From the NCBI RefSeq assembly GCF_027922365.1, contig NZ_BSFN01000032.1, positions 1 to 36,637 on the forward strand: a stretch of 36,637 nt of DNA. The letters run 5' to 3'. Shown here piece after piece: positions 16,682 through 24,282 of the stretch (position 1 is its first letter; the number at the start of each line of letters is the position of its first letter). The notes beneath the pieces were generated by a model. The model ran no database searches. It saw only the letters and a program-made list of their open reading frames with translations, and was not told where the DNA came from. Source of the stretch: Pseudomonas turukhanskensis (lineage in GTDB: Bacteria; Pseudomonadota; Gammaproteobacteria; Pseudomonadales; Pseudomonadaceae). The position numbers were made by a program, and so were the translations under genes.

Positions 16682-17599
16682 GTGCTGCGCCTGGATGACC
16701 TGCAAATCGTGGTACGTACCGCTGACCTGGGCAGCCTGTCGGCGGCGGCCCGCGATCTGGATGTGTCGCCCGCGGTGGCCAGCGCGGCACTCAAACGCCT
16801 GGAGCAGCAGTTGGAAGTGCGGCTGTTCGCCCGTTCCACCCGCAGCCTGCGGCTGACCCCCGAGGGCGAGCAGTTTTTGGGTTATGCCCGCGCAGCGTTG
16901 CAAAGCCTAGACGAAGCCCAGCAGCAATTGGCAGGCAGAAAGGTAGACATTAGTGGGGTATTGCAGATATCCGCGCCCTCGGATTTCGGCCGCAATGTAC
17001 TGCTGCCCTGGCTTGACCAGTTCCAGGAAGAGCACCCCTTGCTGCACGTGCGCCTGCTGCTGGGCGACCGCAATGCTGACCTGTTTCGCCAGCCGGTGGA
17101 CATCGCTATCCGCTACGGCGCCCCGGAAGACTCCAGCCTGGTGGCCTTACCGCTGGCGCCCGACAACCGCCGGGTGCTCTGCGCATCGCCGGCGTATTTG
17201 AAAAAGCATGGTGAGCCAGTGCGCATCGACCAGCTGGCTCAGCACAATTGCCTGCTCTATATGCTCGGCGGGCGTTTGCACGAACGCTGGCGCTTTATCG
17301 ACGGCAAGCGCGAGTTGAGCGTGACGGTGGGCGGCAACCAGGTGAGTGATGATGCCGATGTGGTGCGCCGTTGGGGCGTGGCCGGGCGCGGAGTGCTGTA
17401 CAAATCCTGGCTTGACGTAGCCAGCGATGTGCAGGCCGGGCGCCTCAAGGTGTTATTGCCCGAGCTACGTGGCGAGCCGGCGGCACTTAACCTAATCTGC
17501 ACCCATCGCGCCCAACTGAGCAAAACGGTGTACCTGCTGCGTGAATTTATCCAACAGCGCTGTAGCCAGCTTATCGACGCCAGACCCAGGGGCAACTAA
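16682..17599 (+). CDS. LysR-family transcriptional regulator
   Basis: A 305-residue LysR protein. The HTH is at about residues 4-60 (GSLSAAARDLDVSPAVASAA, LKRLEQQLEVRLFARSTRSL) and the effector domain spans about 90-290 (GVLQISAPSDFGRNVLLPWL, DIAIRYG). GTG 16682 is the start: GAGGAG lies 6-7 bases upstream and no better ATG exists. It is divergent from the oxidoreductase at 15529-16542, the probable target. The ligand is unknown, and no convincing T-N11-A dyad was found in the gap. Confidence 0.9.
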   Translation: MLRLDDLQIVVRTADLGSLSAAARDLDVSPAVASAALKRLEQQLEVRLFARSTRSLRLTPEGEQFLGYARAALQSLDEAQQQLAGRKVDISGVLQISAPSDFGRNVLLPWLDQFQEEHPLLHVRLLLGDRNADLFRQPVDIAIRYGAPEDSSLVALPLAPDNRRVLCASPAYLKKHGEPVRIDQLAQHNCLLYMLGGRLHERWRFIDGKRELSVTVGGNQVSDDADVVRRWGVAGRGVLYKSWLDVASDVQAGRLKVLLPELRGEPAALNLICTHRAQLSKTVYLLREFIQQRCSQLIDARPRGN

Positions 17600-17654
17600 C
17601 ACCTGCGGCAAACCGGAACTTGCCATCGCATTGGGCGGTGGTAGAGTCGCGGCC

Positions 17655-18035
17655 ATGAAACCGTCCTTCACCAATCGCTCGCTGATGGCCTGGCTGTTGT
17701 ACTTCAGCGTGCTGTTCAACGTGCTCGCCTGTGGCATTGGCCATGGCCAGATGCTCGGCTTGAGCCTGAACGGTTTTGGCGGCGCTTTCTGCTCGGCCGA
17801 CAACAGCGCCGGCCCCACTCTTGATTCAGGCACTGGCTCGATCAACGACGACAGTGCCACTACACCCTTCAACTGCCCCCTGTGCGGCGCCGTCGGCCTT
17901 GGCCTGGCGCTGCTGTTCTGCCTGAGCTGGCTGCTGCCGCCCCGCCGCGACCGGTTGCCCGCCCGGGAGCCGCGCAGCAAGGCCCCGCCGCGTTACTCCT
18001 GGCCTTCGGCCAACCCCCGCGCTTCTCCGGTTTAA
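17655..18035 (+). CDS. DUF2946 membrane protein of copper module
   Basis: A 126-residue protein starting MKPSFTNRSLMAWLLYFSVL, with one N-terminal membrane helix or uncleaved signal (around 10-30), a Gly/Ser/Asp-rich periplasmic stretch, and a second hydrophobic segment introduced by NCPLCG. The short length and CPLCG motif match DUF2946 proteins. They are usually encoded beside PCu(A)C copper chaperones and copper receptors, as here. The start is not backed by a clear ribosome-binding site. The C-terminus is Pro/Arg-rich. Role in copper handling is inferred from context. Confidence 0.75.
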   Translation: MKPSFTNRSLMAWLLYFSVLFNVLACGIGHGQMLGLSLNGFGGAFCSADNSAGPTLDSGTGSINDDSATTPFNCPLCGAVGLGLALLFCLSWLLPPRRDRLPAREPRSKAPPRYSWPSANPRASPV

Positions 18036-18086
18036 ACCCAGGCTCGCACTGCTGCACCTGCGTTTTTTCATATCCGGAGAATACTG

Positions 18087-18566
18087 ATGACTTTGTTCAA
18101 ATCCCTGTTCCTCAGCGCCCTGCTGTGCACTTCCTTTGCCGCCACGGCCCATGAATACGAAGTGGGCCAGTTGCATATCGACCACCCGTGGTCGCGTGAA
18201 ATGCCGCCGACCGCGCCCACTGCGGCGGTGTATTTCGTTATCCACAACAAAGGCGCCAGCGCCGACCGTCTGGTCTCGGTGGAGACGCCGGTGGCTGGCA
18301 AGGCCGAGATGCACGAGCACATCGACCAGAACGGCCTGATGAAAATGCAGCAAGTGCAGTTCGTCACCGTGCCTGCCGGCGGCGAAGCCACGTTCGCGCC
18401 CATGGCCTACCACGTGATGCTGTTCAACCTGAAACAGCAGGGCAAGGACGGCGAGCGCTTCCCCCTGACCCTGCATTTCGAGAAAGCCGGTGAGGTGACC
18501 GTGCAAGTGGCCGTGCAAAAAGACGCACCGGCTGCCGCGCACGATATGTCCCAGCATAAAAACTAA
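18087..18566 (+). CDS. Periplasmic copper chaperone PCu(A)C
   Basis: A 159-residue secreted protein with a signal peptide (MTLFKSLFLSALLCTSFAAT, cleavage near ATA/HE). The Cu(I) motif of the family, H-x10-M-x21-H-x-M, is complete: H76, M87, H109 and M111, with M75 and H78 adjacent. An extra C-terminal His/Met tail (HDMSQH) resembles the extension that binds Cu(II) in some members. In characterised bacteria PCu(A)C delivers copper to cytochrome oxidase Cu(A) or Cu(B) sites. GGAG lies 8 bases before the ATG. It is the second gene of the DUF2946 - PCu(A)C - PepSY set. Confidence 0.92.
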   Translation: MTLFKSLFLSALLCTSFAATAHEYEVGQLHIDHPWSREMPPTAPTAAVYFVIHNKGASADRLVSVETPVAGKAEMHEHIDQNGLMKMQQVQFVTVPAGGEATFAPMAYHVMLFNLKQQGKDGERFPLTLHFEKAGEVTVQVAVQKDAPAAAHDMSQHKN

Positions 18567-18584
18567 AACGCCGGGGGCGCACCT

Positions 18585-19970
18585 ATGAGCAAGGCTCCTG
18601 TGTCGTTCTACAACCAGGCCTGGCGCTGGCACTTCTACGCCGGTCTGTTTGTTATTCCGTTCATGATCGTCCTGTCGCTGACCGGCATCATTTACCTGTT
18701 CAAACCGCAGCTCGATAACCTGATGTACGCAGACCTGCTCAAGGCCAACCCGATTGGCCAGAGCCTGAGCGCCGAGCAGCAACTGGCGCGGGTGCAGGCG
18801 GCTTATCCACAGGCGGCGGTGAGCCAATACCTGCCGCCGGTGGATGCCCACCACAGCGCGCAATTCGTGGTCAGCGAAGCCGGGCGAAAGCTCAATCTGT
18901 TTATCGACCCCTACAGTGGCATCGTGCTGGGCAGCCAGGACGCGCAGAACAATCTGCAAGCCCTGGCGCGAGCCATTCACGGTGAGTTGTTGATCGGCAC
19001 CGTGGGTGATCGTCTGGTGGAGCTGGCCGCCGGTTGGGGCGTGGTGCTGGTGGTGTCGGGCCTGTACCTGTGGTGGCCGCGCGGCCGCTGGGGTGCCGGC
19101 GTGCTATGGCCGCGCATGGCCGCACGCGGGCGCTTGTTCTGGCGCGACGTGCACGCGGTGACCGGTTTCTGGGGCTCGCTGTTGTTGCTCTTCATGCTGC
19201 TCACCGGCATGACCTGGACCGGTTTCTGGGGGCAGAAATTTGCCGATGTGTGGAACCAGTTTCCGGCGGTGATGTGGAACGACTTGCCGAAGTCCGGCGT
19301 TGAGGCGCGCAGCCTGAATAAGCCGGAATCGCAGACCGTCGCCTGGGCCATGGAAAACACCCCGCTGCCGGCATCCACGCCGCCCGCCGTCGACCCGCAC
19401 GCCGCGCACAACGGCCACAACATGGCCGACATGGCGCCGGTCGCCAGTGGCCAGATTGCCCTGCAACAGGTGGTGGATATCGCCCAGGCACGCGGCGTAA
19501 CGCCGGGCTACAGCATCACCCTGCCGCAAGGCAAAGAGGGCGTGTACACCATCGCGATCTCCGCCGACGACCCGCGCAACGACGCCACCCTGCATATCGA
19601 CCAATACAGCGGTGAGGTGCTGGCCGACGTGCGTTGGCAGCACTACAACCTGGTGGCCAAGAGTGTGGAAGCGGGTGTGATGCTGCACGAAGGCAAGTTG
19701 TTCGGCCTGGCCAATCAGTTGCTGATGTTGGCGGTGTGTTTGCTGATTTTGCTCAGCTCAGTCAGTGGGCTGGTGATCTGGTGGAAGCGGCGGCCTCAGG
19801 GCCAGCTTGGAGTGCCGCCGTTGCGCCATGATTTGCCGCTGTGGAAAACAGCGGTGGTGATCATGGTGGCGTTGGGCGTCGCTTTTCCGCTGGTGGGGAT
19901 ATCGTTGGTGGTGATTGGGTTGGTGGATTGGCTGGTGGTTTCGCGGGTTCGGCGAGTGGAGATGGCGTAA
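18585..19970 (+). CDS. PepSY-associated membrane protein with His/Met-rich loop
   Basis: A 461-residue inner-membrane protein of the PepSY_TM group. The first helix (about 16-38, FYAGLFVIPFMIVLSLTGII) is followed by a periplasmic PepSY-like region, a helix near 148-160, another at about 188-205, a second periplasmic PepSY domain, and two C-terminal helices. Conserved His/Trp pairs near the helices (WRWHFYAG, RDVHAVTGFWG, VMLHEGKLFG) are typical; such proteins are proposed to act as metal or siderophore reductases or transport partners. A loop at about residues 267-283 (DPHAAHNGHNMADM) offers His/Met ligands suited to copper. It starts 18 bp after the PCu(A)C stop, so it is operonic. Confidence 0.85.
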   Translation: MSKAPVSFYNQAWRWHFYAGLFVIPFMIVLSLTGIIYLFKPQLDNLMYADLLKANPIGQSLSAEQQLARVQAAYPQAAVSQYLPPVDAHHSAQFVVSEAGRKLNLFIDPYSGIVLGSQDAQNNLQALARAIHGELLIGTVGDRLVELAAGWGVVLVVSGLYLWWPRGRWGAGVLWPRMAARGRLFWRDVHAVTGFWGSLLLLFMLLTGMTWTGFWGQKFADVWNQFPAVMWNDLPKSGVEARSLNKPESQTVAWAMENTPLPASTPPAVDPHAAHNGHNMADMAPVASGQIALQQVVDIAQARGVTPGYSITLPQGKEGVYTIAISADDPRNDATLHIDQYSGEVLADVRWQHYNLVAKSVEAGVMLHEGKLFGLANQLLMLAVCLLILLSSVSGLVIWWKRRPQGQLGVPPLRHDLPLWKTAVVIMVALGVAFPLVGISLVVIGLVDWLVVSRVRRVEMA

Positions 19971-19978
19971 GCCGCTTG

Positions 19979-20071
19979 CCCTCACCCCCAGCCCCTCTCC
20001 CGCAAGCGGGAGAGGGGCGCCAAGCCGCAGCTCGGTTCAGTCCCCGCGCCCCTCGGGGAGAGGGAGAGGGG
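19979..20071. repeat. CCCTCACC...GGGAGAGGGG repeat pair, copy 2
   Basis: CCCTCACCCCCAGCCCCTC with CCCGCAAGCGGGAGAGGGG, then a second CTCGGGGAGAGGGAGAGGG arm. It fills the gap between the convergent PepSY and adenine deaminase genes and could serve both as an end-of-transcript hairpin, although no T-tract is visible. Confidence 0.75.
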
Positions 20072-20094
20072 GCAGCCTCAACGTCGTTGTAGGG

Positions 20095-21048
20095 TCAGGC
20101 TTTGAACAACCGCGCATCCAGGCTGTTCTGCGCCAACCGCTGCGCCTGCTCCTGCGTCATCCCCAAGTGCTCGTGCAGCGCCATAAAATTCTCGGTGACA
20201 TAGCCGCCAAAGTAGGCCGGGTCGTCCGAGTTCACCGTCACCTTCACACCCTGTTCCAGCATGTCCAGAATGTTGTGCTGGCCCATGTGGTCGAACACGC
20301 ACAGCTTGGTGTTGGACAGCGGGCAGACGGTCAGCGGGATCTGCTCGTCGATGATGCGCTGCATTAGGCGTGGGTCTTCGCTGGCACGTACGCCGTGGTC
20401 GATACGGCTGATCTTCAGCAGGTCCAGCGCTTCCCAGATGTACTCGGGCGGCCCTTCTTCGCCGGCATGCGCTACGGTCAGAAAACCTTCGCCACGGGCG
20501 CGGTCGAACACGCGCTGGAACTTGCTCGGCGGATGGCCCATCTCCGAGCTGTCCAGGCCCACGGCAAAAAACGCATCGCGGTACGGCAGGGCTTGGTCGA
20601 GGGTTTTCTGTGCCTCGTCTTCGGAGAGGTGGCGCAGAAAGCTCAGGATCAACCCGCTTTCCACACCCAGTTGCTCGCGGCCGTCTTTAAGCGCAGTGGC
20701 AATGCCGTTGAGCGCCACTTCAAAGGGAATACCACGGTCGGTGTGGGTCTGTGGGTCGTAGAACGGTTCGGTGTGAATCACGTTCTGCGCTTTGCAGCGT
20801 TGCAGGTAGGCCCATGTCAGGTCGTAAAAATCCTGCTCGGTGCGCAACACGTCGGCGCCCTGGTAATAGAGGTCGAGAAACTCCTGCAGGTTGTTGAACG
20901 CATAAGCACTGCGCAGCGCTTCCACATCGTTCCACGGCAGGGCGATCTTGTTGCGTTCGGCCAGGGCGAACAGCAACTCGGGCTCCAGCGAGCCTTCCAG
21001 GTGCAAGTGCAGTTCGGCCTTGGGCAAGGCATTGAGCCAGTCGTACAT
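20095..21048 (-). CDS. Adenine deaminase (adenosine-deaminase-like, PA0148 type)
   Basis: A 317-residue TIM-barrel metal-dependent deaminase. Zinc ligands and catalytic residues are visible: HLHLEG (H14, H16), HAGEEG (H194, general acid E197) and SDDP (D275, D276). The sequence reads very like P. aeruginosa PA0148, which was shown biochemically to deaminate adenine to hypoxanthine rather than adenosine, though databases often name it adenosine deaminase (add). The ATG at 21048 gives MYDWLNALPKAELHLHLEG as in that enzyme. Upstream lie a sigma-54-like promoter and an NtrC-like dyad, which fits release of ammonia from adenine under nitrogen limitation. Confidence 0.92.
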   Translation of the reverse strand: MYDWLNALPKAELHLHLEGSLEPELLFALAERNKIALPWNDVEALRSAYAFNNLQEFLDLYYQGADVLRTEQDFYDLTWAYLQRCKAQNVIHTEPFYDPQTHTDRGIPFEVALNGIATALKDGREQLGVESGLILSFLRHLSEDEAQKTLDQALPYRDAFFAVGLDSSEMGHPPSKFQRVFDRARGEGFLTVAHAGEEGPPEYIWEALDLLKISRIDHGVRASEDPRLMQRIIDEQIPLTVCPLSNTKLCVFDHMGQHNILDMLEQGVKVTVNSDDPAYFGGYVTENFMALHEHLGMTQEQAQRLAQNSLDARLFKA

Positions 21049-21125
21049 GGGGCTACCTGTTAAAGAATTAGGCTTGATAGAGAAAACTGCCGGCTAGTTT
21101 AGCTGACCAGGGAGACAGAATCCCC

Positions 21126-21141
21126 TGCAATCCTCTTGCCG
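21126..21141 (-). promoter_or_regulatory. Candidate sigma-54 promoter of adenine deaminase
   Basis: On the minus strand CGGCAAGAGGATTGCA has GG and GC at the required 10-bp spacing and agrees with TGGCACR-N4-TTGCW at 10 of 12 fixed positions. A start near 21115 would give a 67-base leader to ATG 21048. Confidence 0.6.
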
Positions 21142-21180
21142 CTTACGGTTGGCAGTGGCAGCCGAGCCGCTTAAGCTGCT

Positions 21181-21195
21181 GCAACATTTTGTTGC
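21181..21195. promoter_or_regulatory. NtrC-like dyad upstream of adenine deaminase promoter
   Basis: GCAACATTTTGTTGC is a perfect 6-3-6 palindrome and matches the NtrC consensus GCACCAnnnTGGTGC at 10 of 12 positions. It is centred about 73 bp upstream of the predicted start, a usual enhancer distance. Confidence 0.5.
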
Positions 21196-21213
21196 CATGG
21201 ACTGCCACCCCCG

Positions 21214-22296
21214 ATGCTTGCCCACCTCAAAGACGAAAAACTGCTGCTGATCGCCGTCGTGGCGGTGGCCATCGCCTACCCGCTTGAACATGTGCTGCTG
21301 CACTCCGGCCAGATGGTGGCGCTGGTCGGCGCGCTGGTGCTGGTGGGCGCGATCATCTGCGCCTCGATGCGTGTGGCGCACCATGCCGAACTGCTGGCGC
21401 ACCGCGTGGGCGACCCCTATGGCACCATGATCCTTACCTCGGCCGCCGTGCTGGTGGAAGTGGTGGTGCTGGGCATCATGATGAGCAACGAAGCCTCGCC
21501 GACGCTGGTGCGCGACACCATTTATTCGGCGGTGATGCTCGATATCAACGGCATCCTCGGTCTGGCGGCGCTGCTGGGCGGCATCAAGCATGGCGAACAG
21601 GCCTACAACGATGACTCGGCCAAGAGCTACAGCGTGATGATCCTCACCGCCATGGGCATTTCCATGGTGGTGCCGGAGTTTGTGCCCGAAGGCTCGTGGA
21701 AGGCTTACTCGGCGTTCACCATCGTCATGATGGTGATGCTGTATGCGTTGTTTCTGCGTATGCAGGTGGGCACTCACAGTTACTTCTTCAGCTACAGCTA
21801 CCCGGAAAAGCGCCGCGGCAAGCCGCAGGAAGTCGAGCCCGACAGCAAGACCCTGTCCATCGCCTTGCTGGTGGTGGGCGTGGTCGTGATCGGCGCGCTG
21901 GCCGAGGTGATGTCGAAAACCCTCGACCTCGGTCTTGAAGGCACCGGTGCTCCGCCGGTGTTGGCGGCGTTGCTGGTGGCAGCGATTTCTGCCGCACCGG
22001 AAATTCTCACCGCCCTGCGCGCGGCCATGGCCAACCGAATGCAATCGGTGGTCAACATCGCCCTTGGCGCGTCGCTGTCGACGGTGATTCTTACCGTGCC
22101 GGTGATGGAAGGCATCGCCCTGTACACCGGCCAGCCGTTCATCATGGCCATGACGCCGATTCAGTCGGTGATGATCTTCATCACCTTGATTGTGGCGGCC
22201 ATCAACCTGAATGACGGTGAGACCAATGCCATTGAAGGCATGACCCACTTTGCGTTGTTTGCGACGTTTTTGATGCTGACGTTTATTGGCCTGTAG
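21214..22296 (+). CDS. chaA: Ca2+/H+ (Na+/H+) antiporter, ChaA family
   Basis: A 360-residue inner-membrane CaCA-superfamily antiporter with about 11 hydrophobic segments. The two internally related alpha-repeats are visible: ADLLAHR-like AELLAHRVGDPYGTMILTSA with AVLVEVVVLG, and AISAAPEILTALRAAMANRM with QSVVNIALGASLSTVILTVP. Length and these motifs resemble E. coli ChaA, which exchanges Ca2+, Na+ or K+ for protons. A hydrophilic loop (about 190-210, PEKRRGKPQEVEPDSK) splits the halves. No strong ribosome-binding site precedes ATG 21214. It diverges from adenine deaminase, with no evident functional link. Confidence 0.88.
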   Translation: MLAHLKDEKLLLIAVVAVAIAYPLEHVLLHSGQMVALVGALVLVGAIICASMRVAHHAELLAHRVGDPYGTMILTSAAVLVEVVVLGIMMSNEASPTLVRDTIYSAVMLDINGILGLAALLGGIKHGEQAYNDDSAKSYSVMILTAMGISMVVPEFVPEGSWKAYSAFTIVMMVMLYALFLRMQVGTHSYFFSYSYPEKRRGKPQEVEPDSKTLSIALLVVGVVVIGALAEVMSKTLDLGLEGTGAPPVLAALLVAAISAAPEILTALRAAMANRMQSVVNIALGASLSTVILTVPVMEGIALYTGQPFIMAMTPIQSVMIFITLIVAAINLNDGETNAIEGMTHFALFATFLMLTFIGL

Positions 22297-22321
22297 AACA
22301 CCAGTGCCCCGTCGGAGTGGC

Positions 22322-22403
22322 GTAGGGCGAATATCCGCGTCGCGGATATCCGCCGCAGCGCAACCGTAACGGCGGATACCGCCTGGGACGGTATTCGCCC
22401 TAC
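22322..22403. repeat. GTAGGGCGAATA inverted-repeat element, copy 4
   Basis: An 82-bp element bounded by GTAGGGCGAATA and TATTCGCCCTAC, between the convergent chaA and SDR genes. The minus-strand TAG (22402-22400) inside its right end is the stop codon of the SDR gene. Confidence 0.8.
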
Positions 22404-23086
22404 CAAGGAATACCTTGGCCTTGGTAATCAATAAACCGATGCCCACCTTTGCCCGCCTGCGCATTGATCTGCGCCACCAGCCCTTTGCAGCTGGTCTGGA
22501 TATCCAGCGGCGCACCCTCGCCGCCCATATCGGTTTTCACCCAGCCCGGGTGCAGTGACAACACGGTCAGGCCGCTGTCTTCCAACTCGCACACAAAGCT
22601 GTTGGTCATCGAATTCAGCGCCGCCTTGCTGGCCTTGTACAGCGGCATGGTGTTGCCTTCGGCAATGGCCACGCTGCCCAGAACCGAGCTCATGAACGCC
22701 AGCACGCCGTTGGGTTTTTTCACCTGCGCAACCAAGCGCTGGGCCAGGCGAATCGGCGCGATGGCGTTGGTCATAAAGAGCTGGCCAAGTTCTTCGACCG
22801 TCGCCTCTTCCACCGACTGATGGGAGGGACCGGCCACGCCTGCGTTGATAAACAGCAGGTCGAAGGTCTGCCCCTGCAGGCGCTGCTGCAAGGCGCTGAC
22901 CTGGGCGCCATCGTTGATATCCAGTTGCTCGATCTTCACGCCTGGCAGCGCCTGCAAGGCGTCCACGCCGGCCTGGCTGCGAACGCTGGCGGTCACCTGC
23001 CAGCCATCGGCGTGCAGCTGTTGCACCAAGCCCAGCCCGAGGCCGCGCGAAGCGCCGATGATCAATGCGGATTTTGCCTGTGCCAT
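22400..23086 (-). CDS. SDR-family oxidoreductase
   Basis: A 228-residue classical short-chain dehydrogenase. The cofactor loop is GASRGLGLG (residues 10-18), a NAG-like INAGVAG segment follows, the catalytic Ser is in MSSVLGS, and the YxxxK pair is in YKASKAAL. It resembles the C-factor/YciK-like small SDRs that lack an extended C-terminus. The ATG at 23086 has AGGAG about 6 bases upstream; a longer frame to 23155 lacks support. The stop codon is in the GTAGGGCGAATA repeat, so the last residues (GQGIPW) may have changed when the element arrived. Substrate unknown. Confidence 0.88.
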   Translation of the reverse strand: MAQAKSALIIGASRGLGLGLVQQLHADGWQVTASVRSQAGVDALQALPGVKIEQLDINDGAQVSALQQRLQGQTFDLLFINAGVAGPSHQSVEEATVEELGQLFMTNAIAPIRLAQRLVAQVKKPNGVLAFMSSVLGSVAIAEGNTMPLYKASKAALNSMTNSFVCELEDSGLTVLSLHPGWVKTDMGGEGAPLDIQTSCKGLVAQINAQAGKGGHRFIDYQGQGIPW

Positions 23087-23172
23087 GTCCGGCTCCTGTT
23101 TGAAAAGGGTAGGGGACACAGCATAGCGGTTGATCATGTCGGGCGTGCACCGCACCCCCGACCTTGTTGCCT

Positions 23173-24141
23173 TTAAACCGCCTCTTGCTCACGGAAATAG
23201 GCGTAAGTATCAGCAAACCGCGACAGCAAATAATCAACACTGGTGGTGGCCGGGTACTTCGGCGGATTGTTTGCGTCCGAGCAACCGGGCAAACAGCTGA
23301 TTTCCGTATCCGGGTGCGGCTCGGCGAAGAACGGCATGGAGTAGCGATCCACGCCCAGCGGGCTGATCACTCGGTGCGGCGTGGACTTGTACCGGTCGTT
23401 GCTCCAGCGCGCCATCATGTCGCCGAGGTTGACCACAAAGCTGCCGGCAATCGGTGGCGCGTCGATCCATTCGCCCTGCACGTTCTGCACCTGCAAACCG
23501 CCCGCATCGTCCTGGTACAGCAAGGTGATGCAGCCGTAGTCGGTGTGCGCACCGGCGCCTTGCTGCTCGGCGCTGCTGGCGGTGTGGCGGGGTGGGTAGT
23601 GGATCATGCGCAGCACGCTGATGGGCTCGTTGAAGCGCACGTCGAAGAAGTCGCGCTCGATGCCCAGCGCAATCGTCATGGCCCGCAGCAGGGTTTTGGC
23701 CAGTTCTTGCATGTCGGTGTAATGCTGCTCCATCAACGCCGCCCAGCCCAACTGGTCGGGGTGGCGGTTGGGGCCGCGCAGCGGTTTGCCGGCCAGCACT
23801 TCGGGGTGATCGGCGGGCATATGAAAGCCCATGTCGAAGGTTTCTTTCAGATCGCTGGGCTTGGTTGGGTCAAGCTGCTCGGTGGCGATGCCGCCATAGC
23901 CGCGATGGTGTTCGCTCTGGGTGATATCGATGCGCAGTTTTTCCGCGTCGCTTTTGGCGAAAAAGGTTTTCGCAGCAGACAGTAAATCGTCGATTCGCTC
24001 AGGGCTGATGGGGTGACCCTTGATATAGAAAAACCCCCACTCGCGGCACGCGGCATCAATCTGCTGGGCAACTGCCAGCCAGCCGGCGTCGTCGTTCTGG
24101 TAAAGGGGGGAAATATCGATAAGGGGCAATGAATTGGGCAT
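23173..24141 (-). CDS. 2OG-Fe(II) oxygenase (isopenicillin N synthase family)
   Basis: A 322-residue non-heme iron oxygenase. The N-terminal DIOX_N region (LPLIDISPLYQNDD, GFFYIKGHPI) precedes the double-stranded beta-helix with iron ligands H199 and D201 (HTDYG) and H256 (PHRVISP). R266-x-S268 is the expected 2-oxoglutarate-binding pair. Start ATG 24141 has GGAGCCACC before it. It follows the BMP binding-protein gene by 141 bp on the same strand, with a strong terminator between, so it may be expressed by read-through or its own promoter. Context suggests hydroxylation of an imported purine-like compound, which is inference only. Confidence 0.88.
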   Translation of the reverse strand: MPNSLPLIDISPLYQNDDAGWLAVAQQIDAACREWGFFYIKGHPISPERIDDLLSAAKTFFAKSDAEKLRIDITQSEHHRGYGGIATEQLDPTKPSDLKETFDMGFHMPADHPEVLAGKPLRGPNRHPDQLGWAALMEQHYTDMQELAKTLLRAMTIALGIERDFFDVRFNEPISVLRMIHYPPRHTASSAEQQGAGAHTDYGCITLLYQDDAGGLQVQNVQGEWIDAPPIAGSFVVNLGDMMARWSNDRYKSTPHRVISPLGVDRYSMPFFAEPHPDTEISCLPGCSDANNPPKYPATTSVDYLLSRFADTYAYFREQEAV

Positions 24142-24241
24142 GGTGGCTCCAAGAAGTGTGTTGCTTTGAGTCTTCTCGTACCCATAGCGAAGAGGCGGTT
24201 CTGCTGAACGTTGCAGCAGGGACGGCACAGATAGCAGATGT

Positions 24242-24266
24242 AAAAAGGGGCACCGTTGGGTGCCCC
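24242..24266 (-). terminator. Rho-independent terminator after the BMP protein gene
   Basis: On the minus strand GGGGCACC-CAAC-GGTGCCCC is a perfect 8-bp stem followed by TTTTT. It lies 16 bp beyond the stop of the binding-protein gene and before the oxygenase gene, suggesting that binding protein is made in excess over the downstream enzyme. Confidence 0.9.
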
Positions 24267-24282
24267 CGGCTTGCGATAATAC

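Noticed and set aside
17620..17647. TTGCCA, 16 bp, TAGAGT as a promoter for the DUF2946 gene
   Set aside because: The transcript would start almost at the ATG, leaving no room for a ribosome-binding site; not strong enough to list.
21094..22515. Long open frame (473 codons) on the minus strand opposite the ChaA-type gene
   Set aside because: The translation is His/Arg/Gln-rich low-complexity sequence typical of a shadow frame in G+C-rich DNA; the plus strand encodes a clear membrane antiporter.
23042..24141. A separate sigma-54 promoter for the 2OG oxygenase
   Set aside because: No minus-strand TGGCAC-N5-TTGC-like element with correct spacing was found between 24142 and 24282.
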